A stretch of 35,003 bases of DNA, taken from positions 1 through 35,003 of the forward strand of contig JADFYW010000033.1 in the NCBI GenBank assembly GCA_015232855.1, read 5' to 3'. Numbering within the stretch: position 1 is the first letter of the stretch; every line of letters begins with the position of its first letter. Positions 1-9,948 of this stretch are shown piece after piece. The position numbers were made by a program, and so were the translations under genes. Origin of the DNA: Fibrobacteria bacterium (lineage in GTDB: Bacteria; Fibrobacterota; Fibrobacteria; UBA11236; JADFYW01). The notes beneath the pieces are model-generated. The model ran no database searches, was not told the DNA's origin, and was given only the letters and a program-made list of their open reading frames with translations.

Positions 1-496
1 ATTTGATTTGTGAGTTTTATTGATTTCATTTTTGTCTCCCTTGTTGTTTTTGTTGTGCTCTGCCTGAAAAGCCTTTGTCTTCTCTTTTGTGGCGTATACA
101 GATTAGACAAGAAGAAATGCGTCTCTATTCTCTTTGGATGTAACAGTTCGGTCATTGCTGGGTAAGAGGAGAGTGAAGGTTAGGTAAGAGAAAAGGGGAA
201 ATACAGGTATCCAAAGCAGGCCAGACCAAGCAAATTGGTGCAATTAAATGAAAATGGGCGATTACACTAAAAAATGAGGCCTTGGTGGGGGGAGCTGGTC
301 TCTTTTGTTCAGACTAATAACTGCTTAGAATATGGAAATAGTTGCAATTATTTTTCTCTAAGAAGGTAGAATGATGTGAAATCAGGTAAAAATGGATGAT
401 TTTCATCAATTTCCTGGGTAAGAATCTTATTATAAACCAGAATTGTTTTTTCTATTGTTATTTTTAAGGAACATATTGATATGAAAAAGGAAGGCG
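1..496. other. Intergenic region, no gene recognised
   Basis: No convincing coding frame, tRNA or strong terminator is visible. The stretch is AT-rich toward the right. It has a TATAAA (431-436) without a good -35 partner and a small dyad GATGA-TTT-TCATC (395-407), so the kinase promoter is probably here but is not resolved. A 9-codon frame at 481-510 overlaps the kinase start out of frame. Confidence 0.5.
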
Positions 497-1798
497 ATGA
501 ATCTGTTTGAGAAGAAAAAGAAGACTGAAAAATCTTTTGTCAATGAGCGATATGATACCACCAATCGCTACCTTTTTCAAAAAGATCTGGGCGCTGGAGG
601 GATGGCTAAAGTTAAGAGTATCTTTGATACATCACTCAATCGCCAGATTGCCGGAAAGGAACTCCGGAAAAAAAATGTTAATAATGAATTGCTGGTAAAA
701 ACCTTTATCAATGAAGCCAAACTGATAAGTTACCTCGATCATCCAGGTGTGGCCTCTATCTTTGATACCTTTTTGAATGAAGAGGGTATTCCCTGTTATA
801 CTATGAAATTAGTTGAAGGGCAGACACTTGACGATCTGCTTAAAGACCCTCAGACGGGAAAGCGACGGGCCTTACCCGTGGCAACAAGCCTGGATATTTT
901 TGTTAAAATTTGTGAGACGTTGGCTTATGCTCATCACAAGGGAGTCATTCACCTTGATCTTAAGCCTGCAAACATCATGATTGGAAACTACGGTGAAGTG
1001 GTGGTGATGGACTGGGGGAGTGCCAGACTTTATGATGTGAAGCCCTATCAGGAATATATTGGCAAAAAAGCGGGTAACCAGGATGTACCTGTGCTGGAAA
1101 GTGAAAACAAAAATTTCATATTGGGTACTTTTCAGTATATGTCTCCGGAGCATTTTATTAAAAAGCGGGAAGAATTAACCCCTGCTTCCGATATTTTTTC
1201 TGCAGGTATTATTCTTTATCGGATGCTAACGGGGCTACACCCTTTTCCAGCAAAAAATTTTGAGGACGCGAAAAATATTATTCTAAAAAAACACCCACCG
1301 ATGGTACATAAGTTAAGGTCTGATGTACAACGAATGTTATCAATGATTTGTGCGAAAATGATGAAAAAAAACATCCCAAACCGATTTAGGGATGGTGGTG
1401 AAGTGCTAGCCATAATGAAAAAATTCATGGATTCCGGGCAGACGTTTTTCAGTCGATCTTATAAAGCGGGAGAAGTGATTTTTCGTGAAGGGGATGTGGG
1501 GGACTTTGCTTTTATCATTGAATCCGGTCGGGTTGAAATATTGAAACTGCATGAAGGTAAACATAAAGCTCTCGCTATACTTGAAAAAAACCAGATTGTA
1601 GGGGAACTTGCCATATTTTCTCAGTGCTCAAGGACTGCTTCAGCTCGTGCGCTGGAAGAGACTACTATCCGTATACTTGGAAGAGCAGAAGTCGAAAAAG
1701 AACTTGATAAAATAAGCCCATGGGTGGGGAGGATGATAAGCACCCTGTCCTCCCGTTTTATTGGTTTGAATCAGCAGTTGCTGGATAATGGTGTGTGA
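497..1798 (+). CDS. Ser/Thr protein kinase with C-terminal cyclic-nucleotide-binding domain
   Basis: Cytoplasmic Hanks-type protein kinase (433 aa) that phosphorylates Ser/Thr residues on unknown partners. The kinase domain spans about 24-310: Gly-rich loop GAGGMAKV (32-39), ATP-anchoring K54, helix-C E73, catalytic loop HLDLKPAN (152-159, catalytic D154), DWG (172-174) for the usual DFG, SPE (216-218) for APE. The Arg of HRD is Leu here, so this is a non-RD kinase and may not need activation-loop phosphorylation. Residues 315-425 form a cNMP-binding/CAP_ED beta-roll (KAGEVIFREGDVGD, then VGELAIFSQCSRTAS), suggesting allosteric control by a nucleotide or a similar ligand. There is no transmembrane segment, unlike PASTA-type kinases. 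The ATG follows AAGGA (487-491). It lies 100 bp upstream of the PEGA protein and may be cotranscribed with it. Domain calls are strong; substrates are unknown. Confidence 0.93.
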   Translation: MNLFEKKKKTEKSFVNERYDTTNRYLFQKDLGAGGMAKVKSIFDTSLNRQIAGKELRKKNVNNELLVKTFINEAKLISYLDHPGVASIFDTFLNEEGIPCYTMKLVEGQTLDDLLKDPQTGKRRALPVATSLDIFVKICETLAYAHHKGVIHLDLKPANIMIGNYGEVVVMDWGSARLYDVKPYQEYIGKKAGNQDVPVLESENKNFILGTFQYMSPEHFIKKREELTPASDIFSAGIILYRMLTGLHPFPAKNFEDAKNIILKKHPPMVHKLRSDVQRMLSMICAKMMKKNIPNRFRDGGEVLAIMKKFMDSGQTFFSRSYKAGEVIFREGDVGDFAFIIESGRVEILKLHEGKHKALAILEKNQIVGELAIFSQCSRTASARALEETTIRILGRAEVEKELDKISPWVGRMISTLSSRFIGLNQQLLDNGV

Positions 1799-1898
1799 GC
1801 CACATTTTTCCATTAAGATTTAATTTTGTGGAATATTTTGGTAATTTTTTCATCCAATGAGATAATTAATTCTAACATAGTGTTTTTTAGGTGAATTT

Positions 1899-3428
1899 GT
1901 GAAGGTCAATAGTTTAGTAGGTATTTTACTGATAATTTATACGGTTTCTCTCGCCTGGCCTCAGACGGAAAAGTGGAATATTGCTGTAGTCAATTTGGAA
2001 GGAAATGGGGTATCTGTTGAAGAATTGAAAGGTTTATCAAACCGTTTGCGTTCTGAATTGTTTCAGACCAGTACATTCACAGTAATTGAGAGGTATCAGA
2101 TGGATGACATCCTGAAAGAACAGAAGTTCCAGTTATCAGGCTGTACTTCTCAGGAATGTGTGGTTGAAGTGGGGCAGCTGTTAGGGGTCCGGTTTATTGT
2201 TGCAGGCAGTATCGATAGAGTTGGGGAAATTTATTCTACTGATATCAGGATGGTAAACGTAGAGACCGGGAAAATTGAAAAGAATGTAATAGCGGATTGT
2301 GATAATTGTGGGCTTGAAGATGTGATGAAAGTTACATTACATAATGCTGCTCGTAAACTGGCAGGTCTGGAAGCAGATCGAAACCTCTCCCCAAAAAATA
2401 CAGGCGTAGGAAATTCAGGTCATGGAGATCTCTTTATTCAATCAAAGCCTTCTGGAGCTCTTATTTATTTTGATGATGTTCTACAAGAAGGTAAAACTAC
2501 GCCAGTCACCTTACTCAGGATGCCGGCAGGAAACCACGAAGTGAAGGTTATTAAAGACGGCCTACTTGGGATAAAAAGGCTATTTATTCAAAATAAGGGT
2601 TTGGTGAAAGTAGACCTTCCCCTACAAAAAGGGAGTGGAGACCTGAAACTATTTTCAAAACCAGTAGGAGCGGAAGTGTACCTTGACGGAGTGAAGATGG
2701 GAAATGCTCCGGTTTTTTTGCAGAAGCTATCCATTGGAAACCATAGGATTACTTGTAAAAAAGAAGGATATCTCTCTTTGACTAAAAAAATCAATATTGA
2801 TATTGGGAAGACAGAAAGTGAGCATTGTACACTGGAAGAAGGAACTCTGTTCCATTTTCAGGCCCAGGAAAATGAGTATAAGAACCGTTTGCAGGTCTCG
2901 GTTTCTCTTGGCACTACGCAGCTGGGCATTACTCCTTTTACGACGCGCTTGCCGTTGGGGTCTCACCGCTTTACAGCCAGCCTGGCAGATTATAACTCAC
3001 AGGAACAGACGATAGAAACAAAAAACAACAAAAGTATGGACGTTCATTTTGAGTTGAAACATTCGGATGCATATTATAAAAGGTTGGAACAAGAACAATT
3101 GCGCAAGGATGCTCTGAAAAAACAACGAGCGCTGCAGTTAAAAAAAACAAAAAGGATTGCCCACCTGACAGCAAAGATAGCTACCGGAGCGATGGCTGTT
3201 ATTGGTGCTGGACTCTCCTATTATTATTATACCCATTCTCAGGATGAGGTACGAGCGGCTAATAATTATAAAAACCAGTATGATAATGCCTATTCGGATT
3301 TTGATACCTATCAAGCTTTATATACTCAAAAGAAAAAAGATTCGGAAGAGTCGCAATATCGAAGTTTACTGTTCCTTGGGGCAACAGGTGGTATGGGGCT
3401 TCTTTGTGGAGTGACTTTTGTTTTTTAA
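1899..3428 (+). CDS. Secreted CsgG-like / PEGA-domain protein
   Basis: Predicted envelope protein of 509 aa. Residues 1-21 look like a signal peptide. Residues 25-155 resemble the CsgG/curli-assembly fold (WNIAVVNLEG opening, then a predicted alpha/beta domain with LGVRFIVAGSIDRVG). Three PEGA-type beta repeats follow at about 177-243, 247-312 and 330-386 (GDLFIQSKPSGALIYFDD; GDLKLFSKPVGAEVYLDG), then a charged, probably helical stretch and hydrophobic segments at about 424-444 and 490-508. PEGA repeats are thought to be surface or wall-interaction modules; the family is common beside bacterial Ser/Thr kinases, as here. The start is GTG at 1899, chosen because AGGTGA (1889-1894) sits 4-5 nt upstream and the signal peptide begins there. 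One base separates its stop from the next ATG, so the two are almost certainly cotranslated. The precise function is unknown. Confidence 0.8.
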   Translation: MKVNSLVGILLIIYTVSLAWPQTEKWNIAVVNLEGNGVSVEELKGLSNRLRSELFQTSTFTVIERYQMDDILKEQKFQLSGCTSQECVVEVGQLLGVRFIVAGSIDRVGEIYSTDIRMVNVETGKIEKNVIADCDNCGLEDVMKVTLHNAARKLAGLEADRNLSPKNTGVGNSGHGDLFIQSKPSGALIYFDDVLQEGKTTPVTLLRMPAGNHEVKVIKDGLLGIKRLFIQNKGLVKVDLPLQKGSGDLKLFSKPVGAEVYLDGVKMGNAPVFLQKLSIGNHRITCKKEGYLSLTKKINIDIGKTESEHCTLEEGTLFHFQAQENEYKNRLQVSVSLGTTQLGITPFTTRLPLGSHRFTASLADYNSQEQTIETKNNKSMDVHFELKHSDAYYKRLEQEQLRKDALKKQRALQLKKTKRIAHLTAKIATGAMAVIGAGLSYYYYTHSQDEVRAANNYKNQYDNAYSDFDTYQALYTQKKKDSEESQYRSLLFLGATGGMGLLCGVTFVF

Positions 3429-3429
3429 A

Positions 3430-6426
3430 ATGATACAGAATATAAAATTTTTGGTGTGCTTCTCATTTCTTCTGATGACTTTTTGGAGCTGTGAAAAGAT
3501 TGCTGATACGGACTGGGATAACCCCAGAGATCCCAAGGGAGAATCATGGAATCCTCCTACGGTAAATATAATGGGAGATGCTGGAGTTGCGGTCAACGAT
3601 GAATTATTAGTAATGGCAAGTGCCTCAACAGGCGATACTGTTGATGGAAGTATTGAAAAGTATTACTGGGCCCTTGATGGGACTGGCTTTAAAGATTCTA
3701 CCGATTTGCCACATATACGGGTTTTATTTAGTACTCCTGGCCTCCGGACTATTCTGGTTAAGGTACGTGATCATAATGATGTCTTTTCGACTGTTGATAC
3801 ACTTTTATTAAATGTGCTGGAATATCCCCCGACGGTGAAGGGGATGGATGATTTCGGTGTATCAATTAATGATACTGTTGAAATATTTGCGGCAGGCCGG
3901 GATAGCAACGGGAACATAGAAAAATATTATTGGGCCCTTGATGGCCTAACATTCAATGATTCCACTAACGAAGGCTTAATAAAAACAACGTTTACCGATT
4001 CGGGCATTCATACCATTCTGGTAAAAGTGAGGGATGATGATGGTGTCTATTCTGTACCTGATATGGTCAATATAACAGTATTAACCAGTGCTCCTTCAGT
4101 TACAGCTATGGAAAACATAATTGTTTGTATCAAAGATTCTGTGCTTATAACAGCTGTGGGATATGACTCTAATGGAAAAGTTGAAAAATATTTATGGGCT
4201 TTGAATGGTAATCAGTATTCTGACTCCACAGTTAGTGGTGCTATAAAAACGTTGTTTCCAGATTCAGGTGTTTTTACGGTGAGGGTTAAAATTCGCGATG
4301 AAGATGGTATATATTCAAGATCGGATAAGGTAATAATTACGGTAATAGCGTCTCCTCCAACCGTACAAGTTATGAAGGATACGGTCGTTTCAATTCATGA
4401 TACTATTACTATAACGGCAACAGGTATAGATGATAATGGAACTGTTGTTTTGTATTACTGGGCACTGAATGAGGGGGAGGCCATAGATACTACAAAAGCA
4501 GGTCAGATTAACACTGTCTTTTCCGATTCAGGGGTGTATCAGATATTGGTAAAAGTGAGGGATGATGATTCTATTTTTTCACTGGAAAATTCCGTAATCA
4601 TAACAGTTTATAAAGATGCCCCAATTGTGGATGCTGGCCGGGATACCAGTGTACGGATAAACAGCGAAATCACTTTTTTTGGTTCAGTAGAACAGAACTT
4701 TGGGACTATAGATATGTATAAGTGGGATTTTAATGGAGATGGGTTATATGATGACTCATCTGCTACTTACGACTCTATAGTACATCGTTATTCGCATGCA
4801 GACCTTTATAGAACAGTTTTTTATGTACGTGATGATGATGGTAATGAGTCTGTTGATAGTATATTTGTCAATGTATGGAACAGTGCACCTGTCATAAATG
4901 CCATTATAGTGGATACAGTTGTTAATGTTTTCGATACCCTCACTTTTATGGTTAGTGCCTCAGATAGTGATGGGGTTGTTGAAAAATATTTTTGGGATTT
5001 TGACGGTAACGGGGGCTGGGATAGTATTGGAAATGATTCTATTGTGAAATGCAATTATGACGTAGCGGGAACGTATATGGTTATTCTCAGTGTTCGAGAT
5101 GATGATAACATGGCAAGTTATGATTCGGTTGTAATATATGTTAATCTAGGAATGCCAATATTATTTCCTGAGCCTGACACGATTGTTTCTAAGAACGATA
5201 CGGTGACAGTTTTAGTTTCTGCCGTTGATTCTAATGATAACGGTTCTATAAAAAAATATGTTTGGGATTTGGGAACAGATGGCTGGGATGACAGTACAGA
5301 CTTGCCTGAACATGACTTTTCACTTGTGGAGGGAGGGCTACTTCCTGTTGTGTGGGGAGCTATAGATGATGATAACAATATTTCTATGGATACTTTTAGT
5401 ATACGATTCAATAGGCCACCTATTTTGGAAGTAACGTATCCTTTAAATGATGATACGATACGTTGGTTTGAGTATCTTGGACAAGAAGAGTTGGGAACCA
5501 TTAAATTTATATGTAATGCCAGTGACTTGGATCTGCCGGATGATTCGTTGGTTTTTAAATTGTATACACTTTCTGAAGGTTATGAGTTCCCTTGGTTAGA
5601 TGCCTATACAGGCTCAATTGATGAGCTGATAACATATCGGATCGAAAGCTCTAAAACTTTTTCCTGGGAATTAATAGTATATGACCGGTATGGCGATAGT
5701 GCAGCGGCTACCGGAAATTTTGTAACACCTCCTAAACCTTCTTCCTTTTGCGAAAGGGGTTTCTTTATTGATGATAGAGATAGTATGGCATATAAATGTG
5801 TAAATATTGGTTCACAGACATGGATGGCACAAAATCTAGCTTATTTGCCACAAGTTGATAATATCAGCGATGGTTCGGAAAATGATGAAAATGGTAAGTA
5901 TTATTATATATACTTTTTCTCGCCTTTTGGCAGTACGGAAAATGAGCAAATTCAGAATGCGAAAGAAGATCCAATTTATAATTCGTATGGTGTGTTTTAT
6001 AACTGGTATGCCGCTATGGAAAATGATTCGTCAAGCTCGTCCGAACCAAGTGGTGTTCAAGGGGTGTGTCCCACTGGCTGGCATTTGCCAAGTGATACCG
6101 AGTGGACTGTTATTGAAAATGCTGTTGGAGGTACTTCCGTGGCTGGTAAAAAACTTAAAGTAGCCGTTTTTTATGGTTTCGATGATGATGGGATTAATTT
6201 TAATGGTACTAATGAGTATGGTTTCTCTGTACAGCCTGTGGGGTTCCGTTTTAACGGTGGTACTCAGGATCAATTTGGTGTCAGTGGAAATTTCTGGACA
6301 GCTACTGAAAATGAATATGATCAACAATACGCATGGACAAAAATTTTTTCATCGGAAAATGATGATGTCGGTCTGATGTATAATTTTAAAAATAGCGCGG
6401 TTAGTGTACGATGTATAGAAAATTAG
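3430..6426 (+). CDS. Large lipoprotein with tandem PKD-like repeats and C-terminal FISUMP domain
   Basis: Surface or outer-membrane lipoprotein of 998 aa. The N-terminus is a lipoprotein-type signal ending near FWSC, with Cys as the first mature residue, followed by an Asp/Pro-rich linker. About seven Ig/PKD-like repeats with a period of about 90 residues begin near 42, 132, 220, 308, 396, 486 and 573, each opening with a PPTV/APxV motif and ending in VKVRDDDGVYS-like strands. A further beta domain starts near 661. Residues from about 773 to the end match the FISUMP family (TIGR02145): WMAQNLAYLP, YGVFYNWYAAM, CPTGWHLPSDTEW, FWTATEN, VSVRCIEN. That family is abundant in Fibrobacter and some Bacteroidota and is of unknown, probably adhesive or binding, function. 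An in-frame TTG at 3418 is possible, but the ATG at 3430 gives the better signal peptide. Confidence 0.88.
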   Translation: MIQNIKFLVCFSFLLMTFWSCEKIADTDWDNPRDPKGESWNPPTVNIMGDAGVAVNDELLVMASASTGDTVDGSIEKYYWALDGTGFKDSTDLPHIRVLFSTPGLRTILVKVRDHNDVFSTVDTLLLNVLEYPPTVKGMDDFGVSINDTVEIFAAGRDSNGNIEKYYWALDGLTFNDSTNEGLIKTTFTDSGIHTILVKVRDDDGVYSVPDMVNITVLTSAPSVTAMENIIVCIKDSVLITAVGYDSNGKVEKYLWALNGNQYSDSTVSGAIKTLFPDSGVFTVRVKIRDEDGIYSRSDKVIITVIASPPTVQVMKDTVVSIHDTITITATGIDDNGTVVLYYWALNEGEAIDTTKAGQINTVFSDSGVYQILVKVRDDDSIFSLENSVIITVYKDAPIVDAGRDTSVRINSEITFFGSVEQNFGTIDMYKWDFNGDGLYDDSSATYDSIVHRYSHADLYRTVFYVRDDDGNESVDSIFVNVWNSAPVINAIIVDTVVNVFDTLTFMVSASDSDGVVEKYFWDFDGNGGWDSIGNDSIVKCNYDVAGTYMVILSVRDDDNMASYDSVVIYVNLGMPILFPEPDTIVSKNDTVTVLVSAVDSNDNGSIKKYVWDLGTDGWDDSTDLPEHDFSLVEGGLLPVVWGAIDDDNNISMDTFSIRFNRPPILEVTYPLNDDTIRWFEYLGQEELGTIKFICNASDLDLPDDSLVFKLYTLSEGYEFPWLDAYTGSIDELITYRIESSKTFSWELIVYDRYGDSAAATGNFVTPPKPSSFCERGFFIDDRDSMAYKCVNIGSQTWMAQNLAYLPQVDNISDGSENDENGKYYYIYFFSPFGSTENEQIQNAKEDPIYNSYGVFYNWYAAMENDSSSSSEPSGVQGVCPTGWHLPSDTEWTVIENAVGGTSVAGKKLKVAVFYGFDDDGINFNGTNEYGFSVQPVGFRFNGGTQDQFGVSGNFWTATENEYDQQYAWTKIFSSENDDVGLMYNFKNSAVSVRCIEN

Positions 6427-6513
6427 TGGTTATGCTTAAAAATACAGTTGGGTGGGAAAGTGAAAATCACTACTTTCAATTGAGGGGAATAGTCTGAAAT
6501 TCTGGGCTTTTTT
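6427..6513. other. Short spacer before the RND exporter
   Basis: An 87-bp spacer. It holds an AGGGGA (6482-6487), too far from the next ATG to be a normal ribosome-binding site, and a small imperfect dyad around AGTGA-AAA-TCACT. No clear terminator or promoter was identified. Confidence 0.3.
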
Positions 6514-8817
6514 ATGGAACGCACAGGCCTCTTAATTACTAAATACCGTTGGTCGCTTACGCTGGTTGTGTTTGCAGTTACTTTCCTGGCCTGGTTCAGC
6601 ATGCCGCAGCTTCGTATTGAAGAAAACGAGGGCATGTGGTTTTCAAAGAATGACCCCATTCTCGTGGCTTATCGATATTTTCAGGAAAATTTTTCATCCA
6701 GTGCGACAGCGGTAATAGGTTATCAGTCTGATGCTCCTCTTTCTGGAAATGAACTGACATATCTTAAAAGACTTTGCGATAAACTGGATAAAATTCCCCA
6801 GGTAAAAGATATCACCAGTATTACTACGGTGGATGATATCAGGGGGAGTGAATACGGGCTGGAGATTAGTTCCCTTGTTAATAATGAGTATTATTCATCT
6901 GACTCAATAGGCAGGGGCCTGCTTACTCAAAGAATTGATATAAATCATTTAATGCATGGGACTTTAATTGGGAAAAATTATGCTTCGGGGGACAAAAGTT
7001 CCATCGGGATAATTCTGGAACTCAAGGTAAAGCCTGAAGATTATTCCGCTGCCAATATTTTTGCTTCCAATACCGTTAACAATATCAGAAATGTATTGAA
7101 TGATGAGACGGTTACAACAGGCAAACAATTTCATCTTGGAGGAAATATTGTAACAGACGTGGATGTAGCCCAGATTATTGACCAGGATATGCATACGTTT
7201 TTCCCCCTTTCTCTTTTGTTCAGTGCGATTTTACTGTTTTTACTTTTTCGCTCATTTTATCATGTTTTGTTTCCGGTGCTATCAGTAGTTTTCGCTCTTA
7301 TCTGGACCCTTGCCTTAAAGGCCTTTTTTGATTCGCCGATTAGTCCGGTATCCACCACGTTATTTGCGCTCATAACCGTAATGGGAGTTGCTAATACGAT
7401 TCATCTTATCAGTCACTTTCAAATCGCAATCCGCATATCAGGCGATAAACATACTGCTCTTCGTGAAACCTTTAGAAAGGCCGGAAAGGCATGCTTTTTC
7501 ACCTCTTTTACTACGGCCCTGGGGTTCAGCAGTCTTGGAATCAGCCCGCTTCCGGTGATAAGAGATATGGGATTATTTGCCTCTTTTGGTATTATGAGTG
7601 CTTTTGTTATTTCTCTGATACTGGTACCGGTGGGGTTGATGCAACAAAAGAAACCTAAAGTGGGCCGTGAACAAAAGGCGGGTTTTCTTGAAACAATTCT
7701 TACAGCCATTGGTCGGTTTGATGTTCGTCACCCTAAAAAAATACTGATTGCCGGGTTTCTGCTTATGGCAATAATGGCATGTGGAATTCCCTTTATCAAA
7801 GTGGAAAGCTCCATGGTTAATTATTTAACCAAAGAAAGTGTGCTTCGCAGGGATGCTGAATTTTTAGATACCAATCTCACCGGGATATCAAGTTCTGAAA
7901 TTGTTATTCATGGAAATGTGGATGATTTTAAAGATCCTGAAAATCTCAGGAAAATTGATGCTTTACAAAATATCTGCAGAAAGCATCCTCAGGTTTCCAT
8001 GTCTCATTCGATTGTAGATTATGTCAAGCTTATTTACCGGGCACTCCATAGTGACAGTGCAGATTGGTTTTGCATTCCCAACTCAAGAGAAGCCGTAGCC
8101 CAGAGTCTATTATTGTACGAAATGTCTGGCGGTGAGGAGTTGGAAAATTATGTAACCACCGATTATAGTGAAACAAGAATCGCTGTACAGACCCGCCAGA
8201 TGAAACAGCATGAAAGGGAGAGTCTTCTCGGAACTATGCATACCTACATGGAAACTCACTTCTCAGAGTATAAGTATGAGATAACCGGTTTTGATAATCT
8301 TATATATGAAACCACGCTCCGGATTGTGGAAACCGAGATAAAAAGTATCGGATTAGCATTTTGTGTTATCCTTATAACATTGTGTTTTTTATTTGGTATA
8401 AAAGGTGGACTTATCAGTATTATCCCCAATGTATTCCCCATTGTATTTCTACTTGGCTTTATGGGTTATGCGGGCTTTACTCTGGATGTGGCGACGTCCA
8501 TCATTGCCTCCATTGCAATAGGCATTGTTGTGGATGATACTATTCATTACTTTTTTCATTATAAACATGAACAGGCCACCCTTCAGGATGGAACCCGGGC
8601 CCTGGTTAGCACACACCGAAAGGTTGGACCGGCGCTTTGTTTTACTTCGGCCTGCTTAATTGCCGGTTTCTGTATTTTCCTTTTTTCAAACACTCATATT
8701 CTTATCAATTACGGCCTGCTTTCAGGTGTAGCGGTATTGGTTGCTTTATTTGGTGATTTGTTTTTTGGGCCGGTTCTTTTATGGAAGCTAAAAGCGTTTG
8801 AGGAGATGTCTGACTGA
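6514..8817 (+). CDS. RND-superfamily exporter, MMPL/patched-like (COG1033 type)
   Basis: Inner-membrane proton-driven exporter of 767 aa. The layout is the duplicated RND plan: one transmembrane helix near 15-32, a periplasmic loop, about five helices with a sterol-sensing-domain-like core (MGVANTIHLISHF), a cytoplasmic linker, then a second half with another helix, periplasmic loop and five helices. The second half carries VVDDTIHYFFHYKHE, the usual Asp-rich motif in the helix that forms the proton relay. Proteins of this class move lipids or hydrophobic molecules. No membrane-fusion or outer-membrane partner is next to it, in line with the stand-alone MMPL/HpnN type rather than an AcrB-type tripartite pump. 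The substrate cannot be predicted. The start codon lacks a clear Shine-Dalgarno site. Confidence 0.88.
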   Translation: MERTGLLITKYRWSLTLVVFAVTFLAWFSMPQLRIEENEGMWFSKNDPILVAYRYFQENFSSSATAVIGYQSDAPLSGNELTYLKRLCDKLDKIPQVKDITSITTVDDIRGSEYGLEISSLVNNEYYSSDSIGRGLLTQRIDINHLMHGTLIGKNYASGDKSSIGIILELKVKPEDYSAANIFASNTVNNIRNVLNDETVTTGKQFHLGGNIVTDVDVAQIIDQDMHTFFPLSLLFSAILLFLLFRSFYHVLFPVLSVVFALIWTLALKAFFDSPISPVSTTLFALITVMGVANTIHLISHFQIAIRISGDKHTALRETFRKAGKACFFTSFTTALGFSSLGISPLPVIRDMGLFASFGIMSAFVISLILVPVGLMQQKKPKVGREQKAGFLETILTAIGRFDVRHPKKILIAGFLLMAIMACGIPFIKVESSMVNYLTKESVLRRDAEFLDTNLTGISSSEIVIHGNVDDFKDPENLRKIDALQNICRKHPQVSMSHSIVDYVKLIYRALHSDSADWFCIPNSREAVAQSLLLYEMSGGEELENYVTTDYSETRIAVQTRQMKQHERESLLGTMHTYMETHFSEYKYEITGFDNLIYETTLRIVETEIKSIGLAFCVILITLCFLFGIKGGLISIIPNVFPIVFLLGFMGYAGFTLDVATSIIASIAIGIVVDDTIHYFFHYKHEQATLQDGTRALVSTHRKVGPALCFTSACLIAGFCIFLFSNTHILINYGLLSGVAVLVALFGDLFFGPVLLWKLKAFEEMSD

Positions 8818-8855
8818 TTATTATATATTAGTTAAATTATATTCAAGGGTGAACT

Positions 8856-9899
8856 ATGAAAAGCCAATCTTATCTTAATGTTTTAATTACCGGGGTCATT
8901 TTAATGGGCCTGTTGTATATCGGTAAAAAACTTTTAATACCTTTTGTACTGGCAGTATTTATCTGGTATCTCATCAATGTACTTACTGAAGTGTATAAAA
9001 AAATACCTCTTGGGAAGTTCAAACTTCCCGCTTCGGTAAGCTTTATTCTTTCAATCATATCTATTTTTGTTGTAATTACTGTTCTTATTCAGCTGATTAC
9101 TGATAATATTTCTGATGTGGTTAAACTGGCCCCCGAATATCAAAAGAACCTTATGAAAGTTTTTGGGCAAATATTCAATCTATTACATCTGGAAGAGCCT
9201 ATTACCTTTCGGCAAATAATGGGAAACCTTAAAATCGGTGCAATTCTTTCTCAGTTTGCCAAAGCCCTTACGGGTATGATGGGGAATGCGGGAATTATTT
9301 TTATTTATCTGATTTTTTTATTCCTGGAACAAAAAAGTATTTCCAATAAACTCAATGTCTTTGTTGCAAGCTCTGAAAAAGGAAAAGATATTTTTGATAT
9401 TATCAGGAAAATTGATTCTGATACGCGCCTGTATATTGGTATAAAAACGATTACCAGTGCGACGACTGCAATTCTCAGCTATATCCTGCTTTCAGCTGTG
9501 GGGCTTGATTTTGCCGAATTCTGGGCCATAATGATTTTTGTATTTAACTATATCCCCACGGTGGGTTCTATAGTGGCTACAATTTTTCCAGCCGTACTTG
9601 CACTGGTGCAATTCCCTTATTTTTATCCTTTTTTTATTATTACCGGGGGCCTGGTTACTGTCCAGTTCTTGATTGGAAGTGTACTTGAACCCAGACTCAT
9701 GGGGAATAAACTTAATCTAAGTCCTTTGGCGATATTACTTTCCCTTACTCTCTGGGGATCACTGTGGGGCGTTGCGGGCATGATACTTTGCGTGCCTATT
9801 ATGGTTATAGCTATGATAGTATTATCACACTTTCCAAAGACCCTTCCCATTGCCATGCTGCTTTCGCGAGATGGCAAAATTTCTCAGTTGAAAAAATAG
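8856..9899 (+). CDS. AI-2E family transporter (PerM-like permease)
   Basis: Integral inner-membrane protein of 347 aa and typical family length (about 340-370). It has an N-terminal pair of helices (residues 10-40), another helix near 60-85, a soluble insert (about 90-140), and a C-terminal bundle with the recognisable AI-2E signature region: IMIFVFNYIPTVGSIVATIFPA followed by GSVLEPRLMGNKLNLSPLAILLSL. Members include the E. coli autoinducer-2 exporter TqsA, PerM and sodium/proton antiporters, so substrate assignment from the family alone is unsafe. The ATG follows AAGGGTGA at a good distance. It lies 38 bp after the RND exporter and may share its transcript. Confidence 0.9.
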   Translation: MKSQSYLNVLITGVILMGLLYIGKKLLIPFVLAVFIWYLINVLTEVYKKIPLGKFKLPASVSFILSIISIFVVITVLIQLITDNISDVVKLAPEYQKNLMKVFGQIFNLLHLEEPITFRQIMGNLKIGAILSQFAKALTGMMGNAGIIFIYLIFLFLEQKSISNKLNVFVASSEKGKDIFDIIRKIDSDTRLYIGIKTITSATTAILSYILLSAVGLDFAEFWAIMIFVFNYIPTVGSIVATIFPAVLALVQFPYFYPFFIITGGLVTVQFLIGSVLEPRLMGNKLNLSPLAILLSLTLWGSLWGVAGMILCVPIMVIAMIVLSHFPKTLPIAMLLSRDGKISQLKK

Positions 9900-9909
9900 G
9901 ACAGGATTG

Positions 9910-9936
9910 TTAAGGTAGAGTTTGTATTAACCTTAA
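9910..9936. repeat. Small inverted repeat in the spacer before the HAD gene
   Basis: TTAAGGT (9910-9916) and ACCTTAA (9930-9936) form a perfect 7-bp inverted repeat with a 13-nt loop. There is no T-run after it, so it is not a standard terminator. It could be an operator or a weak hairpin just upstream of the start at 9949. Confidence 0.3.
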
Positions 9937-9948
9937 AGCGATTTATAT

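Noticed and set aside
481..510. Nine-codon frame overlapping the kinase start
   Set aside because: It begins with ATG but lacks its own ribosome-binding site and shows no attenuator structure; most likely chance.
3418..3429. TTG start for the FISUMP lipoprotein
   Set aside because: The ATG at 3430 gives a normal lipoprotein signal peptide and lies one base after the previous stop; TTG is weaker.
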